Assembly (NCBI GenBank): GCA_951213105.1
Contig: OX578152.1
Coordinates: 68,922,727 to 68,986,726, forward strand
DNA length: 64,000 bases
Source of the DNA: Amaurobius ferox
Lineage: Eukaryota > Arthropoda > Arachnida > Araneae > Amaurobiidae
Direction of reading: 5' to 3'
Positions 11,950 through 23,537 of this stretch are shown in pieces; the first letter of the stretch is position 1, and every line of letters begins with the position of its first letter. The notes beneath the pieces were generated by a model that ran no database searches, was not told the origin of the DNA, and saw only the letters and a list, made by a program, of their open reading frames with translations. The translations under genes and the position numbers were made by a program.

Positions 11950-13238
11950 AAAATAAAAACAAAAAAGATCAATCATGCATAAAGCATTGATTATGAAACA
12001 CTTTTCAACTTCAATGCAATTTCATTTAAACATCTCTAAAATGCGATATATTCCTCGGTAATATTTTAAAAATTTTCACAATACCACATTAATTTATTAT
12101 ATTTGGAAACTTAAAAGTGCATCGAAAAAAATGAACTTCATTCAAATGACGTCAATTAAATATAAATCGCCTGGCTCCTCGGTAATGTTTTTAACATTAT
12201 CATAATACTACAATAATTTATTATATTTGAAAACTTCATCAAAAGCAACTGCAATTTATTCAAACGACGCCATCGAAATATAACAAGCCTGGCTCTCTCT
12301 ATAAAAGCAGCATTTCATTCATAACATTTTCCCATTCATTTCATTCATTAAAGTACTATAATTATTTATTTTATTTAAAAACTTAAGACCATGGAGTTAC
12401 AAGTAATTAAACTCTATGCTTAAAACTTCATCGAAAAAAATCGTCTTTCTCTCTATAAAATCAAAGAATAATTCATTCATATCAGCTATGCAGACTCCAT
12501 GAGCTAAATAATTTAAAGAAAGTTAAGAGTTATGCAGCAATTCTTAAACAACTCATTCTACATATTTTGCTGTTTACATTTTACATAAGTGAAAAATAGG
12601 CTTCGCTGTAGAAATAATCAAATTTGGATGATCATTTAAACTCAAATATATTGTAATTGCGTTGTTTCAGTATGTAGGTGCACAGAATTTAAGTAAAAAT
12701 AAAGCGGTTTTAGGACGGATACAACACTCAATATGAATTAAAAAGCACTTTAAAAATCACGATTTTGAGACAAGACGGATGCTATATTTCATTTTGAAGT
12801 GGGTCACGTGATATTTTCATAAAATGGTCACGTGATCGCTTCATATAAGAGGTGTAATTATTATTTTAATTTTTATTTAAAAAACTACTGAATATATTTC
12901 GCTGAATTTTTTTTTATATATTTTATGGAACAACTTGAATATTACCTAAAATTTTCGAAGCAAATTGTGAATTTTAAATCCGCTTAAAAAATGTTTGAAA
13001 AATTAGGTCCCATAGGGTTCAATGTATTTCATTTTTTCAACCCGGGTTCAATCCAAAACTAATTGGATGATACTATTCATTTATTATACCATAGGTCCCA
13101 GAGACCGTCTGAACAACATACTAAAATTTCATTTTGATTAAGTCATTTTTACGGCAGTTATCGTGCTAACGGACAGACAGACAGACAGAATGAACAAAGT
13201 CATAAACACTTTTCAACTTTGTTGTAAAGCGTTAAAAA
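11950..13238 (+). repeat. Dispersed ~1.2-kb repeat, family D copy 2
   Basis: This is a tandem neighbour of copy 1, about 190 bp downstream of its end and with the same landmarks. It has an extra internal duplication of about 120 bp (the block running from CTCCTCGGTAAT through GACGTCA/GACGCCATCG occurs twice, about 12050-12290). It ends in (GACA)n, then GAATGAACAAAGTCATAAAC. Confidence 0.85.
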
Positions 13239-13910
13239 CTAATTAGTTTTTGTTTTCGGTACTTTTTATCTGCAAACTTAGCAGTAAGTTTTGTTTTGTG
13301 TATTTTTCTGGCCTCGCTGTTTTCAATTGCCAGAAGGGTTAACTTATTGTTGTTGTCTTTTGTAGTCCAAGGTTTAATTTGAAAGATCTTTCAACAAAAG
13401 TCATGACGACCGGCAAAAGAAGAAATAGCAATAATACCTAATACACATCTGAAAAATTGCTTTCCTATTTACATTTCTGTGAAATTTTTAATCATCATCT
13501 ATAGTTTTAGATCAATTTTCACATGTGCTTTTTAATGCGTGTAAATTGAATAGGAAAGGAAGTTTAAATATTTTTTCTGAAGAATTTCGTATTTTTACAA
13601 TCCAAATCTGTTGATTTTAATATTTCTTTTGCTACAAAAAATCCAGATGCGTTATTCCTGTAAATCTTTGTTAAATTTCATTGGTGATTATATTTATCAG
13701 TCTGCAGAATGCTCTAACTCGAAAATTATTTTCATGTATATTAAATTGATGGTCTGTAACTATCTCATCATATTCATAGTGGTGTTTAATTTTTAGTTGC
13801 CATTTATTGGACAAATGTGGAAAAATGTTCCATTGTGTTGATATATTTACATCTTTTATTTTTTGAAAGACAGTCAGGAAGATCAGAAGAGGCAGTGCTA
13901 AACTTTTTAT
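13239..13910. other. Unassigned sequence
   Basis: No supported gene. A short non-repetitive AT-rich stretch separates family D copy 2 from the first family A element. Confidence 0.4.
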
Positions 13911-14036
13911 TACTTTCCTTATATACATAATGTATAAGGAAAGTATTGTGACGGGGTCGACAATTCGAATTCGAACTTTCGACGGGAGAGCACGTTTCAA
14001 GCATCCCTGATCACGAATCAAACATTTTTGAAGTGA

Positions 14037-14067
<31 letters not shown>

Positions 14068-14834
14068 CAGTGGGTCTGTGGAGACGATAACTGACGAACG
14101 AATGGACCGATTTGAACCAAATTTGGTACAAAAATCACAATCCGTAACCACTGGAAGCCTATTGTTTTTATACGCAATCGAATGTTCAGAACCCCCCTAA
14201 ATTTTCGAATGAAATTTTGAAAAAATCGTCAAAAAATCAAAAACACTAATAAAGTTACGCAAATAGACATTTCTTATGTAATTTTTCATTAGAAAACGAT
14301 TGACATAAATTTTAGAACGCTAACACGAGCCGTTTTTGAGATATTGTACATTTTTCAAAAAAAATATCAAAAAGTCATATAAAATAAAAAAAAAAAATTC
14401 CTATTGATAAACATGTTCACTTTTCATATGTAATACCATGCGATAAATTGGGTGACATCATTCTCGTGGATCTATCTCGTTCCATTCATGAAAAAAGATA
14501 CTCTGAGTAACACTTTTGTATTTGGACGCCAATAGTCATTTATCGGCTGTAAGAATAACTTATTTCTTAGTGTATAACGCTTGGCGAGATTTTGGCGACG
14601 AATCTGGCGGAATGTCGCCAACTTGGCGACTTTTTGAAATGTTGCCAAATTAACGAAAATCTCGCCAAATGGATAAAAATGACGCTAAATCAATGAAAAT
14701 GACGACTAATTGTCGAAAATTCAATGTCTTGGAAAGAATATTCGTATCTACTATAAGAAAAACCTATTTTTTTACTGTAAAAGTAGTAAATTCATTACAT
14801 TATATAAGGAAAGTCATGTGTTGCCCACATCAGA
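13911..14834 (-). mobile_element. Hairpin-ended family A element (A1)
   Basis: On the plus strand it starts with the hairpin TACTTTCCTTATATACATAATG...AAGGAAAGT and ends GGAAAGTCATGTGTTGCCCACATCAGA. Between these are the GACGGGAGAGCACGTTTCAA block, (GT)n, the GAACGAATGGACCGATTTGA block and several GCCAA/TTGGCGA motifs. Flanks are T-rich. About 925 bp, non-coding. Confidence 0.9.
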
Positions 14835-15753
14835 TTTTTTTATAATGGCGATTGGTGGATATCCAGCTCTCTATTTCACCTGAGGCCGTTTCTGGTCGCA
14901 AGGCCTCTGGTCGCAAGTGTTGCTTGCTTTTGCCACCTGATTACTACACCTGTGGTTCACATGCTTCAGGGAGAACAGGAAATTTATATTTACCTAAAAT
15001 CTCGACGAATATTTTGTCGTATTGGAAAGATTCTATTGTACAGTCGGCTAAATAAAAATTCAAACACTGCTCATTCTTCCGGCTCTTTGGGTTGTATTGT
15101 ACAGTCAATCTAAATATGTCATTGGACTCGGAATAATGCTTACTATTAAATGTGCATCCAATTTGCATAAGAGGTCATCTTCATATTTAGTTTCTCATTA
15201 TTTCTAAAAATTCAAATGGCAGCACCCATTTTTTATGTTATAAGATTTTTCATGTCGATATTATGCTAAATATAAATTTGTGTGCTATTCCGACCATAAA
15301 TATGGGAGATACACGGAAAAAACTACATGTGATCTTTCTCCATATTTAAGGTAGTGAAATAAAGGTCACGTATACTCTGCAGTTATGTCTTTTCCTATGT
15401 TGTTGATATGGCACATTCTTTACAGAAACATCTTATCAAAAAATTTGTGGAGTCCAAGGCCTGCGAGTTTGAGTGGCAACATTAATAACATTTTTAATCA
15501 TCAATATTTTAATATTAAATTATGTAATTCAATATTAAAATATTTAATCATCAATATTTTAATATTAAATTATAATCAATATTTTAATATTTAATGAAAG
15601 AAAATTTGGAGAGTTTCGAGATCATAAATTAATTTTTCCTACGAAGTTTTTATTTCTACTTAAGCTGATTTATTTAGAAATTCTGTTATGCTGCTTTTAC
15701 TCTCCACACAAATGTGTATCGCATTGAAAAATTAAACAGCATTAATGCATTTT
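14835..15753. other. Inter-element sequence with an AT palindromic repeat
   Basis: No supported gene. A 70-residue open frame at 14852-15055 covers a mildly GC-rich stretch but has no recognisable motif or splice signals. At 15490-15597 the phrase ATCATCAATATTTTAATATT recurs in two full and one partial copies, forming AT-rich palindromes. Confidence 0.5.
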
Positions 15754-15924
15754 TACTTTCCTTATATATATAATGTATAAGGAAAGTATTGTGACGGGGT
15801 CGAAAATTCGAAATAGAGTTTTCGACGGGAGAGCACATTTCAAGCTTCCCTGATCACGAATCAAACATTTTTGAAGTGATGTCTGTGTGTGTGTGTATGT
15901 GTGAAAGTGTGTGTGTGTGTGTGA

Positions 15925-15973
<49 letters not shown>

Positions 15974-16740
15974 AGTGAGTCTGTGGAGACGATAACTGAC
16001 GAACGAATGGACCGATTCGAACCAAATTTGGTACAAAAATCACAATCCGTAAACACTGGAAGCCTATTGCTTTTATACGTAATCGAATGTTCAGAACCCC
16101 CCTAAATTTTCGAATAAAATTTTGAAAAAATCGTCAAAAAATCAAAACCACTAATAAAGTTACGCAAATAGACATTTCTTATGTAATTTTTCATTAGAAA
16201 ACGATTGACATAAATTTTAGAACGCTAACATGAACCGTTCTCGAGATATTGCACATTTTAAAAAAAAATATTTAAAAGTCATATAATATGAAAAAAAAAA
16301 TATTTCCTATTGAGAAACATGTTCACTTTTCATATGTAATACCATGCGATAAATTGGATGACATCATTCTTGTGGATCTAGCTCATTCCATTCATGAAAA
16401 AAGATACTTTGAGTAATACTTTTGTATTTGAACGCCAATAGTCATTTATCTGCTGTAAGAACAACTTATTTCTTAGTCCATAACGCTTGGCGAGATTTTG
16501 GCAACGAATTTGGCGGAATGTCGCCAACTTGGCGACTTTTTGAAATGTTGCGAAATTAACGAAAATCTCGCCAAATGGATAAAAATGACGCTAAATCAAT
16601 GAAAATGACGACTAATTGTCGAAAATTCAATATCTTGGAAAGAATATTTGTATCTACTATAAGAAAAACCTATTTTTTTACTGTAAAAGTAGTAAATCCA
16701 TTACATTTTATAAGGAAAGTCATGTGTTGCCCACATCAGA
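15754..16740 (-). mobile_element. Hairpin-ended family A element (A2)
   Basis: It has the same landmarks and orientation as A1, with a longer (GT)n tract (about 15884-15972) broken by GAAA units. It ends in TTGCCCACATCAGA at 16740. Only 86 bp separates it from A3, which is in opposite orientation, so the two form a ~1-kb-arm inverted repeat. Confidence 0.9.
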
Positions 16741-16826
16741 TTTTTTTTCCCGTGCTTGGCACTTAATTAGCACTTAATACATTTAGCAAGGTTCCGTACG
16801 ATTTATTTTGATACAACTTTAAATAA

Positions 16827-17592
16827 TCTGATGTGGGCAACACATGACTTTCCTTATATAATGTAATGAATTTACTACTTTTACAGTAAAAAAATTGGTT
16901 TTTCTTATAGTAGATAATAATATTCTTTCCAAGACATTGAATTTTCGACAATTAGTCGTCATTTTCATTGATTTAGCGTCATTTTTATCCATTTGGCGAG
17001 ATTTTCGTTAATTTGGCAACATTTCAAAAAGTCGCCAAGTAGGCGACATTCCGCCAAATTCGTCGCCAAAATCTCGCCAAGCGTTATGCACTAAGAAATA
17101 AGTTATTCTTACAGCAGATAAATGACTATTGGCGTTCAAATACAAAAGTGTTACTCAGAGTATCTTTTTTCATGAATGGAAGGAGCTAGATCCACGAGAA
17201 TGATGTCACCCAATTTATCGCATGGTATTACATATGAAAAGTGAACATGTTTATCAATAGGAAATATTTTTATTTTTATTTTATATGACTTTTTGATATT
17301 TTTTTTTAAATGTACAATATCTCGAGAACGGCTCGTCTTAGCGTTCTAAAATTTATGTCAATAGTTTTCTAATGAAAAATTACATAAGAAATATCTATCT
17401 GTATAACTTTATTAGTGGTTTTGATTTTTTGACGATTTTTTCAAAATTTCATTCGAAAATTTAGGGGGGTTCTGAACATTCGATTGCGTATAAAAACAAT
17501 AGGCTTCCAGTGTTTACGGATTGTGATTTTTGTACCAAATTTGGTTCAAATCGGTCCATCCGTTCGTCAGTTATCGTCTCCACAGACCCACT

Positions 17593-17631
<39 letters not shown>

Positions 17632-17806
17632 TTTCACACACACCCACATAAACACACATACTTTGACACACACACAGACATCACTTCAAAAATGTTTGAT
17701 TCGTGATCAGGGATGCTTGAAACGTGCTCTCCCATCGAAAACTCGATTTTGAATTTTCGACCCCGTCACAATACTTTCCTTATACATTATGTATATAAGG
17801 AAAGTA
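16827..17806 (+). mobile_element. Hairpin-ended family A element (A3)
   Basis: It starts TCTGATGTGGGCAACACATG and ends with the hairpin CTTTCCTTATACATTATG then TATATAAGGAAAGTA. It contains the TTGGCGACA/GCCAAAT module and a (CA)n tract near 17597-17680. It lies head to head with A2. Confidence 0.9.
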
Positions 17807-18257
17807 ATAATCTTTAATATATACATTACAACTCAATAAGACGTATAGTGACCTTTCCTGTCAATGACTTCTACCATATACCATATACCATATACATTTA
17901 TTGCCCTATAATACATTTTAATTACAAACAACTTTTAAATATATTAACATGTTCACACATAAAGTACTTTTAGAGGAGTAACTAGAACATACGGCTAATT
18001 TGTCTTAAGCTTAAGGCCAAATCCAATAATGCTCATAATTTGGTCTTGCTAATAATAATAATAGCTGATAATTTGGTCTTTGTCTAATTGCGGTTGTGGA
18101 ATTTTTGTTTTCGCGGAGAATCACTAACATTTTATAGAATAAGCTTACCTTCAAACATACATACAGAGCACAAAATTTGATTAAAAAAAATGTTTTTTGC
18201 AGTCATTGCTACGCCTTCTAAATAGAATTAACACGTCAAAGGTAATTAAAAAAAAAA
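17807..18257. other. Inter-element sequence
   Basis: No gene seen. A short ACCATAT repeat (three units, about 17873-17894) is the only structure noted. Confidence 0.5.
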
Positions 18258-19058
18258 CCTGATGTGGGCAGCACATGACTTTCCTTATATAATGCAATGA
18301 ATTTACTACTTTTTCAGTAAAAAAAGATAGATTTTTTATAGTATTTATTTATATTCTTTCCAAGATATTGAATTTTCGTCAATGAGTCGTCATTTTCCAT
18401 GTCGTCATCATCAATGAGTCATCATTGATTTAGCGCCATTTTTATCCATTTGGCGAGTTTTTCGTTAATTTAGCAACATTTAAAAAAGTCCCCAAGTTGG
18501 CGACATTCCACCAAATTCGTCGCCAAAATCTCGCCAAGCTTTATGGACGAAGAAATAAGTTATTCTTACAGCGGATAAATGACTATTGGCGTTCAATTAC
18601 AAAAGTATTACTCAAAGTATCTTTTTTCATGACTGGAACCAGCTAGATCCACGAGAATGATGTTACCAAATATGTCGCATGGTATTACATATGAAAAGTG
18701 AACATGTTTCTCAATAGGAAATATTTTTTTATTTTATTTTATATGACTTTTTGATAATTTTTTTGAAAAATCTGGAATATCTCGAGAATGGTTCATGTTA
18801 GCGTTCTAAAATTTATGTCAATCGTTTTCTAATGAAAAATTACATAAGAAATGTCTATTTGCGTAACTTTATTAACGGTTTTGATTTTTTGACGATTTTT
18901 TCAAAATTTCATTCGAAAATTTAGGGGAGGGGAGTTCTAAATATTCGATTGCGTATAAAAACAATAGGCTTCCAGTGTTTACGGATTGTGATTTTTGTAC
19001 CAAATTTCGTTCGAATCGGTCCATTCGTTCGTCAGTTATCGTCTCTACAGACTCACTG

Positions 19059-19090
<32 letters not shown>

Positions 19091-19231
19091 TTTCACACAC
19101 ACACATCACTTCAAAAATGTTTGATTCGTGATCAGGGATGCTTGAAACGTGCTCTCCCGTCGAAAACTCGAATTCGAATTTTCGACCCCGTCACAATACT
19201 TTCCTTATACATTATGTATATAAGGAAAGTA
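18258..19231 (+). mobile_element. Hairpin-ended family A element (A4)
   Basis: It starts CCTGATGTGGGCAGCACATG (first base altered) and ends with the CTTTCCTTATACATTATG...AAGGAAAGTA hairpin. The internal order is as in A3, with a shorter (CA)n at about 19060-19088. A local duplication of the GTCATCAT/TTGGCGA part lies near 18380-18460. Confidence 0.9.
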
Positions 19232-19734
19232 ATTACATTGTTAATTCAATAGGATAGCCCAAATATGTTGTGCAAACCGTACAAAGTCTCAAGTATACAA
19301 ATTTAATAGTATTTGCCGATATATCTTTTTAAGGCATTCTTTACATTGAAGAAGTAGATGCATTTAGTTTAATTTTTAATTTCACGATTTATTGATGATT
19401 TCCACTTCTGAATGGAATTCCAAGATTATTTTATATAAAATGCTTGTATACTATTAAATGTAAAGTTATATATGAGAAACCAGTATAGCACACATAGATT
19501 CAAGTTGATCATATTTGCGTTAGATAATAAGAGTTTGAGTCATTTTGTGGTCTTTTTTAAAGGTATTTGCAAATATTTCAAAATTAAGTAAATTTTTCAA
19601 ATTTTCGGGAAAAGCCTCAATTTGTTAGCTTACAAAGTATTGGCTTTGTAAATCGCGATACACACATACTCTCGAAACATATGAGGTTGGGTGGGCTTTA
19701 ATAGAGTAATGGATGCATTTACTAGTTTTTTTAT

Positions 19735-20045
19735 TACCCAGAATCGGCCATGACTTAAATAAGTGGCCATTCATTACTTAAATATTTTTAGAGATAATAC
19801 TACTCAATTTCCAAATCCTTGCTTCAAATCCTAAACCTCACCGAATCCTGACGCACGCCCTCCTCAAACATGGAAAGCAAAAAATATAAATAAATAAAAG
19901 GAATGATCAAGAGAGGGGGTGTGACTTTCCAAGGCAGGTAGGCGTACCAGAAAAAAGTTTGAAAGTGTGGATTTCCGTGGAAATGCGTTTGTTGCATTTA
20001 TGCATTCGTTTAATAAATCACCAAAAAAATTAAATTAGGGTAATA
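19735..20045. repeat. Old dispersed repeat F, copy 2
   Basis: It carries the same ordered landmarks as 9235-9545: GACTTAAATAAGTGGCCATT, AAATATAAATAAATAAAAGG, GGCAGGTAGGCGTACC and GTGTGGATTTCCGTGGAAATGC. Similarity is clear but diverged. Confidence 0.5.
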
Positions 20046-20593
20046 CCACAGAATTTTAATGATTGACTACTTTTGATTTTTACCGTGCTTTATTGAAATC
20101 TATACTCTTTGGCAACAGCAAATCACATCTTTTCATTTTGGCATATGGCAACGTTGATCCAGTCATATTTTGCTCGTCATGGTTGCGCTGAAGAGGTGCG
20201 TTTTGAGGTATTTATGTTTCCTTTATTGTTCCAATCTTTATGCTTGTCGTCCATATAACACAAGTTTATAGATAAAATCTATCTTGTGTTTCAGAAACAA
20301 GCATTTTTGTGTTCATTTCGAAAAGATATATGGACCCGATGAGAATTTTTTCGAAATGAACTTTTCGTAAGCCTAATCTCGTAAGCCTAAATCTCCTCCA
20401 TGTGCAAGCTTTTTTGCTTGATTTTTTTTTTTTGCATTCCTCATTTTTGAAATTTGTTGATTGTCTTTGTCCTTATGACTTGCATTATGCTTTATTATTT
20501 CCTCTTTTTGTCTTAATTTCTTTGTATTTGTAGAAAATTTTAGAATAGTGTATTATGAGTTACTACATACATTCTAACTTTGGATTTAATAAT

Positions 20594-20596
<3 letters not shown>

Positions 20597-20628
<32 letters not shown>
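20597..20628. repeat. (AT)n microsatellite
   Basis: About 30 bases of alternating A/T. Confidence 0.9.
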
Positions 20629-20631
<3 letters not shown>

Positions 20632-21257
20632 AATTAAAAATCAGTTCCATAAATTTATCTCAAAGATTTTTTTTAAACTACATGGTGTTAAAAAAGTGCA
20701 TTTTTGCAAAAATCATATTTTACAAAATTGCATGCATTTTTCTAATCAATAAAGATATTTGAAATATGTAAAATGATTCAAAATCTGCACATCTTACAGA
20801 ATCAGATAAAGTAAGTTTCTTAGCTTTGGGTCCACGACAAAAACTTTCAGAGTTATGTAAAATTAATTAAAATATTGATAAAATTACCAGTTTTTGAAAA
20901 AAAAAAAACATACTTACAAGAATGGTGATAATGCAATTATTCGTATAATCATTTCTAATTACACAGAACAACTACATGTTTTTTTTTAAATTGTTTGTAG
21001 TGAAAATGGGTTTTCTACTTTAAATAAAGTTATGGGAGCCATACTTAAATCAGCTTATTAGTTCCTATGTCCTTAATATGCTTGAAATCTTGATTTATCC
21101 CTAAAATTTTTTCACATTTCTTCCTGTTATATCACCTGTTGTATCAGGAATATAAATAAAGTATTTTATAATATTACGTAAAGTCTATAAAGTCTTTCAC
21201 AATATCTTTCACAATATTACAATTTGCAATAATTCTAACCAGTAGCGGCAGAGGTTT

Positions 21258-21675
21258 TCTATTTTACCGTGATGTAGAGGCACATGTGACGCGAGATGTG
21301 AAAAAGAAGAAGCAGGTCCTCAGTGCAGGGTTTTTCCAGACAATGCGTGTCAGTGAACTGTAGTCGTTCGCGTTCGAACGGAAATGGCGTTTGAAGAACA
21401 ACGTGCGGATATCAAATTCTGCCAGCGTTTTGGGAAATCGCCGACAGAAACATTGCACCTGCTGCAGCTGTTCTTCAAACGCCATTTTCGTTTTCGACGA
21501 ACGCGAACGACTACAGTTCACCGACACGCATTGTCTGGGAAAACACCTGCTTCTTCCTTTTCACATCTCGCGTCATATGTGCCTCTACGCCACTGTAAAA
21601 TAGTTCCCCCTCTCCTCCAATCAGGGTTGGAGATATCAGCACAGTCTCAGCACAGAACTTTTTGATCCTACCTTG
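21258..21675. mobile_element. Fold-back derivative of a mariner 5' end
   Basis: Two copies of the mariner 5' region lie head to head. The left arm (21258 to about 21400) reads in plus and contains a start codon at 21384 followed by MAFEEQRADIKFCQRF and then GKSPTETLHLLQ. This is the N-terminal helix-turn-helix typical of mariner/Mos1-like transposases (HTH_48 type). The right arm (about 21465-21675) is its reverse complement and again includes the start codon. It ends in TTGATCCTACCTTG next to TA, the same terminal sequence as the mariner fragment at 33906. The outer ~65 bp of the left arm is missing. No catalytic domain is present, so this is a MITE-like palindrome and not a gene. Confidence 0.85.
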
Positions 21676-22022
21676 TAAATAGAAGAACTATGGCAGAAAA
21701 ACTATGATTAATAACTATGGAAGAACTTGGGCTATGGAAGGCTATAACTATGGAAGAACTTGGGCAGAAAAACTATGGTTAATAGTTTTTCTGCCCAACA
21801 CCTAAAGATTATAGTCCCGGCAGGAAGAGACGATGCTGATTATCTCAAAGGCTTTTAGGCCGAGATCCGTTGAACTCTCCTAAAATTCCAAAGTACCGAA
21901 ACTCTAAGAGACCAAAACAAATATGAAATGCTACAAAGCCTACATTAACACCGCCAAATTACATAAAGAGTCGGGAATATAGTATCATGATCTTAATATG
22001 CTCAATTACAAGTCGATAAAAA
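21676..22022. other. Unassigned sequence with short direct repeats
   Basis: A phrase related to AACTATGGAAGAACTTGGGC is repeated two or three times at about 21685-21790. No gene is seen. Confidence 0.5.
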
Positions 22023-22841
22023 TCTGATGTAGGCAGCAAGCACATGGGATTTCTTACAGATTTAAATTCATTTTCTCCTTATTTCTCACACAATTCATTA
22101 AATTGAGTTTTATTGCATAAAATACGCATAATTGTTTGAAATGACACTGAATTGGCACTTTTAATTCAATTTTCATTTCATTTGGTAACTGGAAGTATCT
22201 TCAAAGGCAGCTTAGCAAAAATGCGAAAGAACGGAAATATCTCAAGAACGGCTAGACCTAGAGTAATGGGGGTGGTCTTATTCTTTTCATCGTTAAAAAT
22301 TACGTAAAAAACAAGCATTTAATTGATACATTTGAGCTTTTTTTAGATTTTAAAGAATTTTATTGGCCATTCTGCAAAAAAGGTTGATTCTTTTCTCCGA
22401 ATTGTACCAAAATCTAATCAGCACTAGGGTAGCTTAAAAGTGACTTATATACCAAATTTTGGGAAATTTGATCACTTAGTTTTTTAGCTAAAGTGGATAC
22501 ATTTGCGGACCATTTCGCAAAAAAAAAAAAAAAAGGCAGGTTCTTTTATATCAAAATCTTTTGTACCAAAATTTAATCAGCGCCAAGGTAACCCACAAGT
22601 TAGTAACCCACACCTAAAATTTTTTATGAAATTAGGTCAATTAGTTTTGGAGTTAGAGTGAATACATACATTGCACAAACAGATTGCATATACACACACA
22701 GACGTCACGCTAAAAATATTTTTTCGTGTTCTAGACCTAGAGGACCCCAAACGTGTAGAATTGTAGTAAATTGTAATTTCAATTTTCGACACGATTCTAT
22801 TACTTCCCCTTTACATTACCGTATATATTATAGGTAAAGTA
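22023..22841 (+). mobile_element. Hairpin-ended family B element (B1)
   Basis: It starts TCTGATGTAGGCAGCAAGCA. The internal blocks are in family order: AAATTGAGTTTTATTGCATA, ATATCTCAAGAACGGCTAGA, repeated GGCCATTTCGCAAA/ACCAAATTTT units, acaCACAGACGTCACGC and GACCTAGAGGACCCCAAACG. It ends with an eroded hairpin CTTCCCCTTTACATTACCG...TAGGTAAAGTA. Confidence 0.85.
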
Positions 22842-23282
22842 AAAATTCCCTAGCCAAAGTATTGTATATATAAAGACAACTGAACGGTGATTCACAAATG
22901 ACTAAAGGTAATGCAGAATTTACATAAAATATAAGGAAACGTTGGATTATTATGCACTAATGAGTTAAAAAAATTCCAGATAGGCCCAATTAAAGGATGT
23001 ACAAAATTTTGAGTCCCTTACTAAACCCCACTCAACTGGTTACTTGACCTTTAGGACGTCCCTGATTATAACAACGAAATATTTCTTTTTTTATACAATT
23101 TAATTCACTAGGGAAAATTTTAAAAATATGTTGAAATAAAAGTCAATTTATTCTATATTTTGGAGCTGCTAAGCACCAGTTTGATCTTTTAAAAAGGTAA
23201 AGCTCTTCTTCGTCCAAAAAACTATTGGCAATCTCAGAAATTTTATCAAAATTTGAGCAATAGTAAATAATTGTTTATATCC
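22842..23282. other. Unassigned sequence
   Basis: No gene or element boundary is seen. Confidence 0.4.
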
Positions 23283-23290
23283 ATGTTTTC

Positions 23291-23529
23291 CAGTGGCGGT
23301 TCTTCAGGTGACGCAGGTGAAGCGCCATTTCACTTAAAGTTATCGGTTGAATGGGATATTATTTATTATTTGGCGAATTTTTCAGACTCGTTTGGCTATT
23401 TTTAGATAATATTTGACAACATTTGTGCCAGTAGCGCGATGTGTTTTGATGATTTTTGTTGCCGAGGAGGAGGGGGAATTCCGCCACTGAATCTGCTTCA
23501 CCCATTCCTGAAGCCACGAGCCGCCACTG
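23291..23529. mobile_element. hAT-type MITE with 8-bp target duplication
   Basis: Ends are inverted: CAGTGGCGGTTC on the left and GAGCCGCCACTG on the right. The inverted similarity continues into TTCAGGTGACGCAGGTGAAGC against GCTTCACCCATTCCTGAA. The element is 239 bp. The flanks ATGTTTTC (23283-23290) and ATGTTTCC (23530-23537) are an 8-bp duplication with one mismatch. CAGTGGCGG ends and 8-bp duplications are diagnostic of hAT elements. No coding capacity. Confidence 0.9.
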
Positions 23530-23537
23530 ATGTTTCC

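Larger units (their letters stand above)
19232..21257. other. Mostly unassigned sequence
   Basis: Apart from repeat F copy 2 and a TA microsatellite, I find no gene or recognisable element in this stretch. Open frames are short. Confidence 0.4.

Noticed and set aside
13671..14021. A 116-residue minus-strand protein
   Set aside because: Its N-terminal part (MIRDQGCLKRALPSK) is translation of the hairpin end of family A, seen at every A copy; the rest is flanking AT-rich DNA.
14852..15055. A small gene or exon in the mildly GC-rich stretch after A1
   Set aside because: No motif, no convincing splice sites, and competing frames on the other strand.
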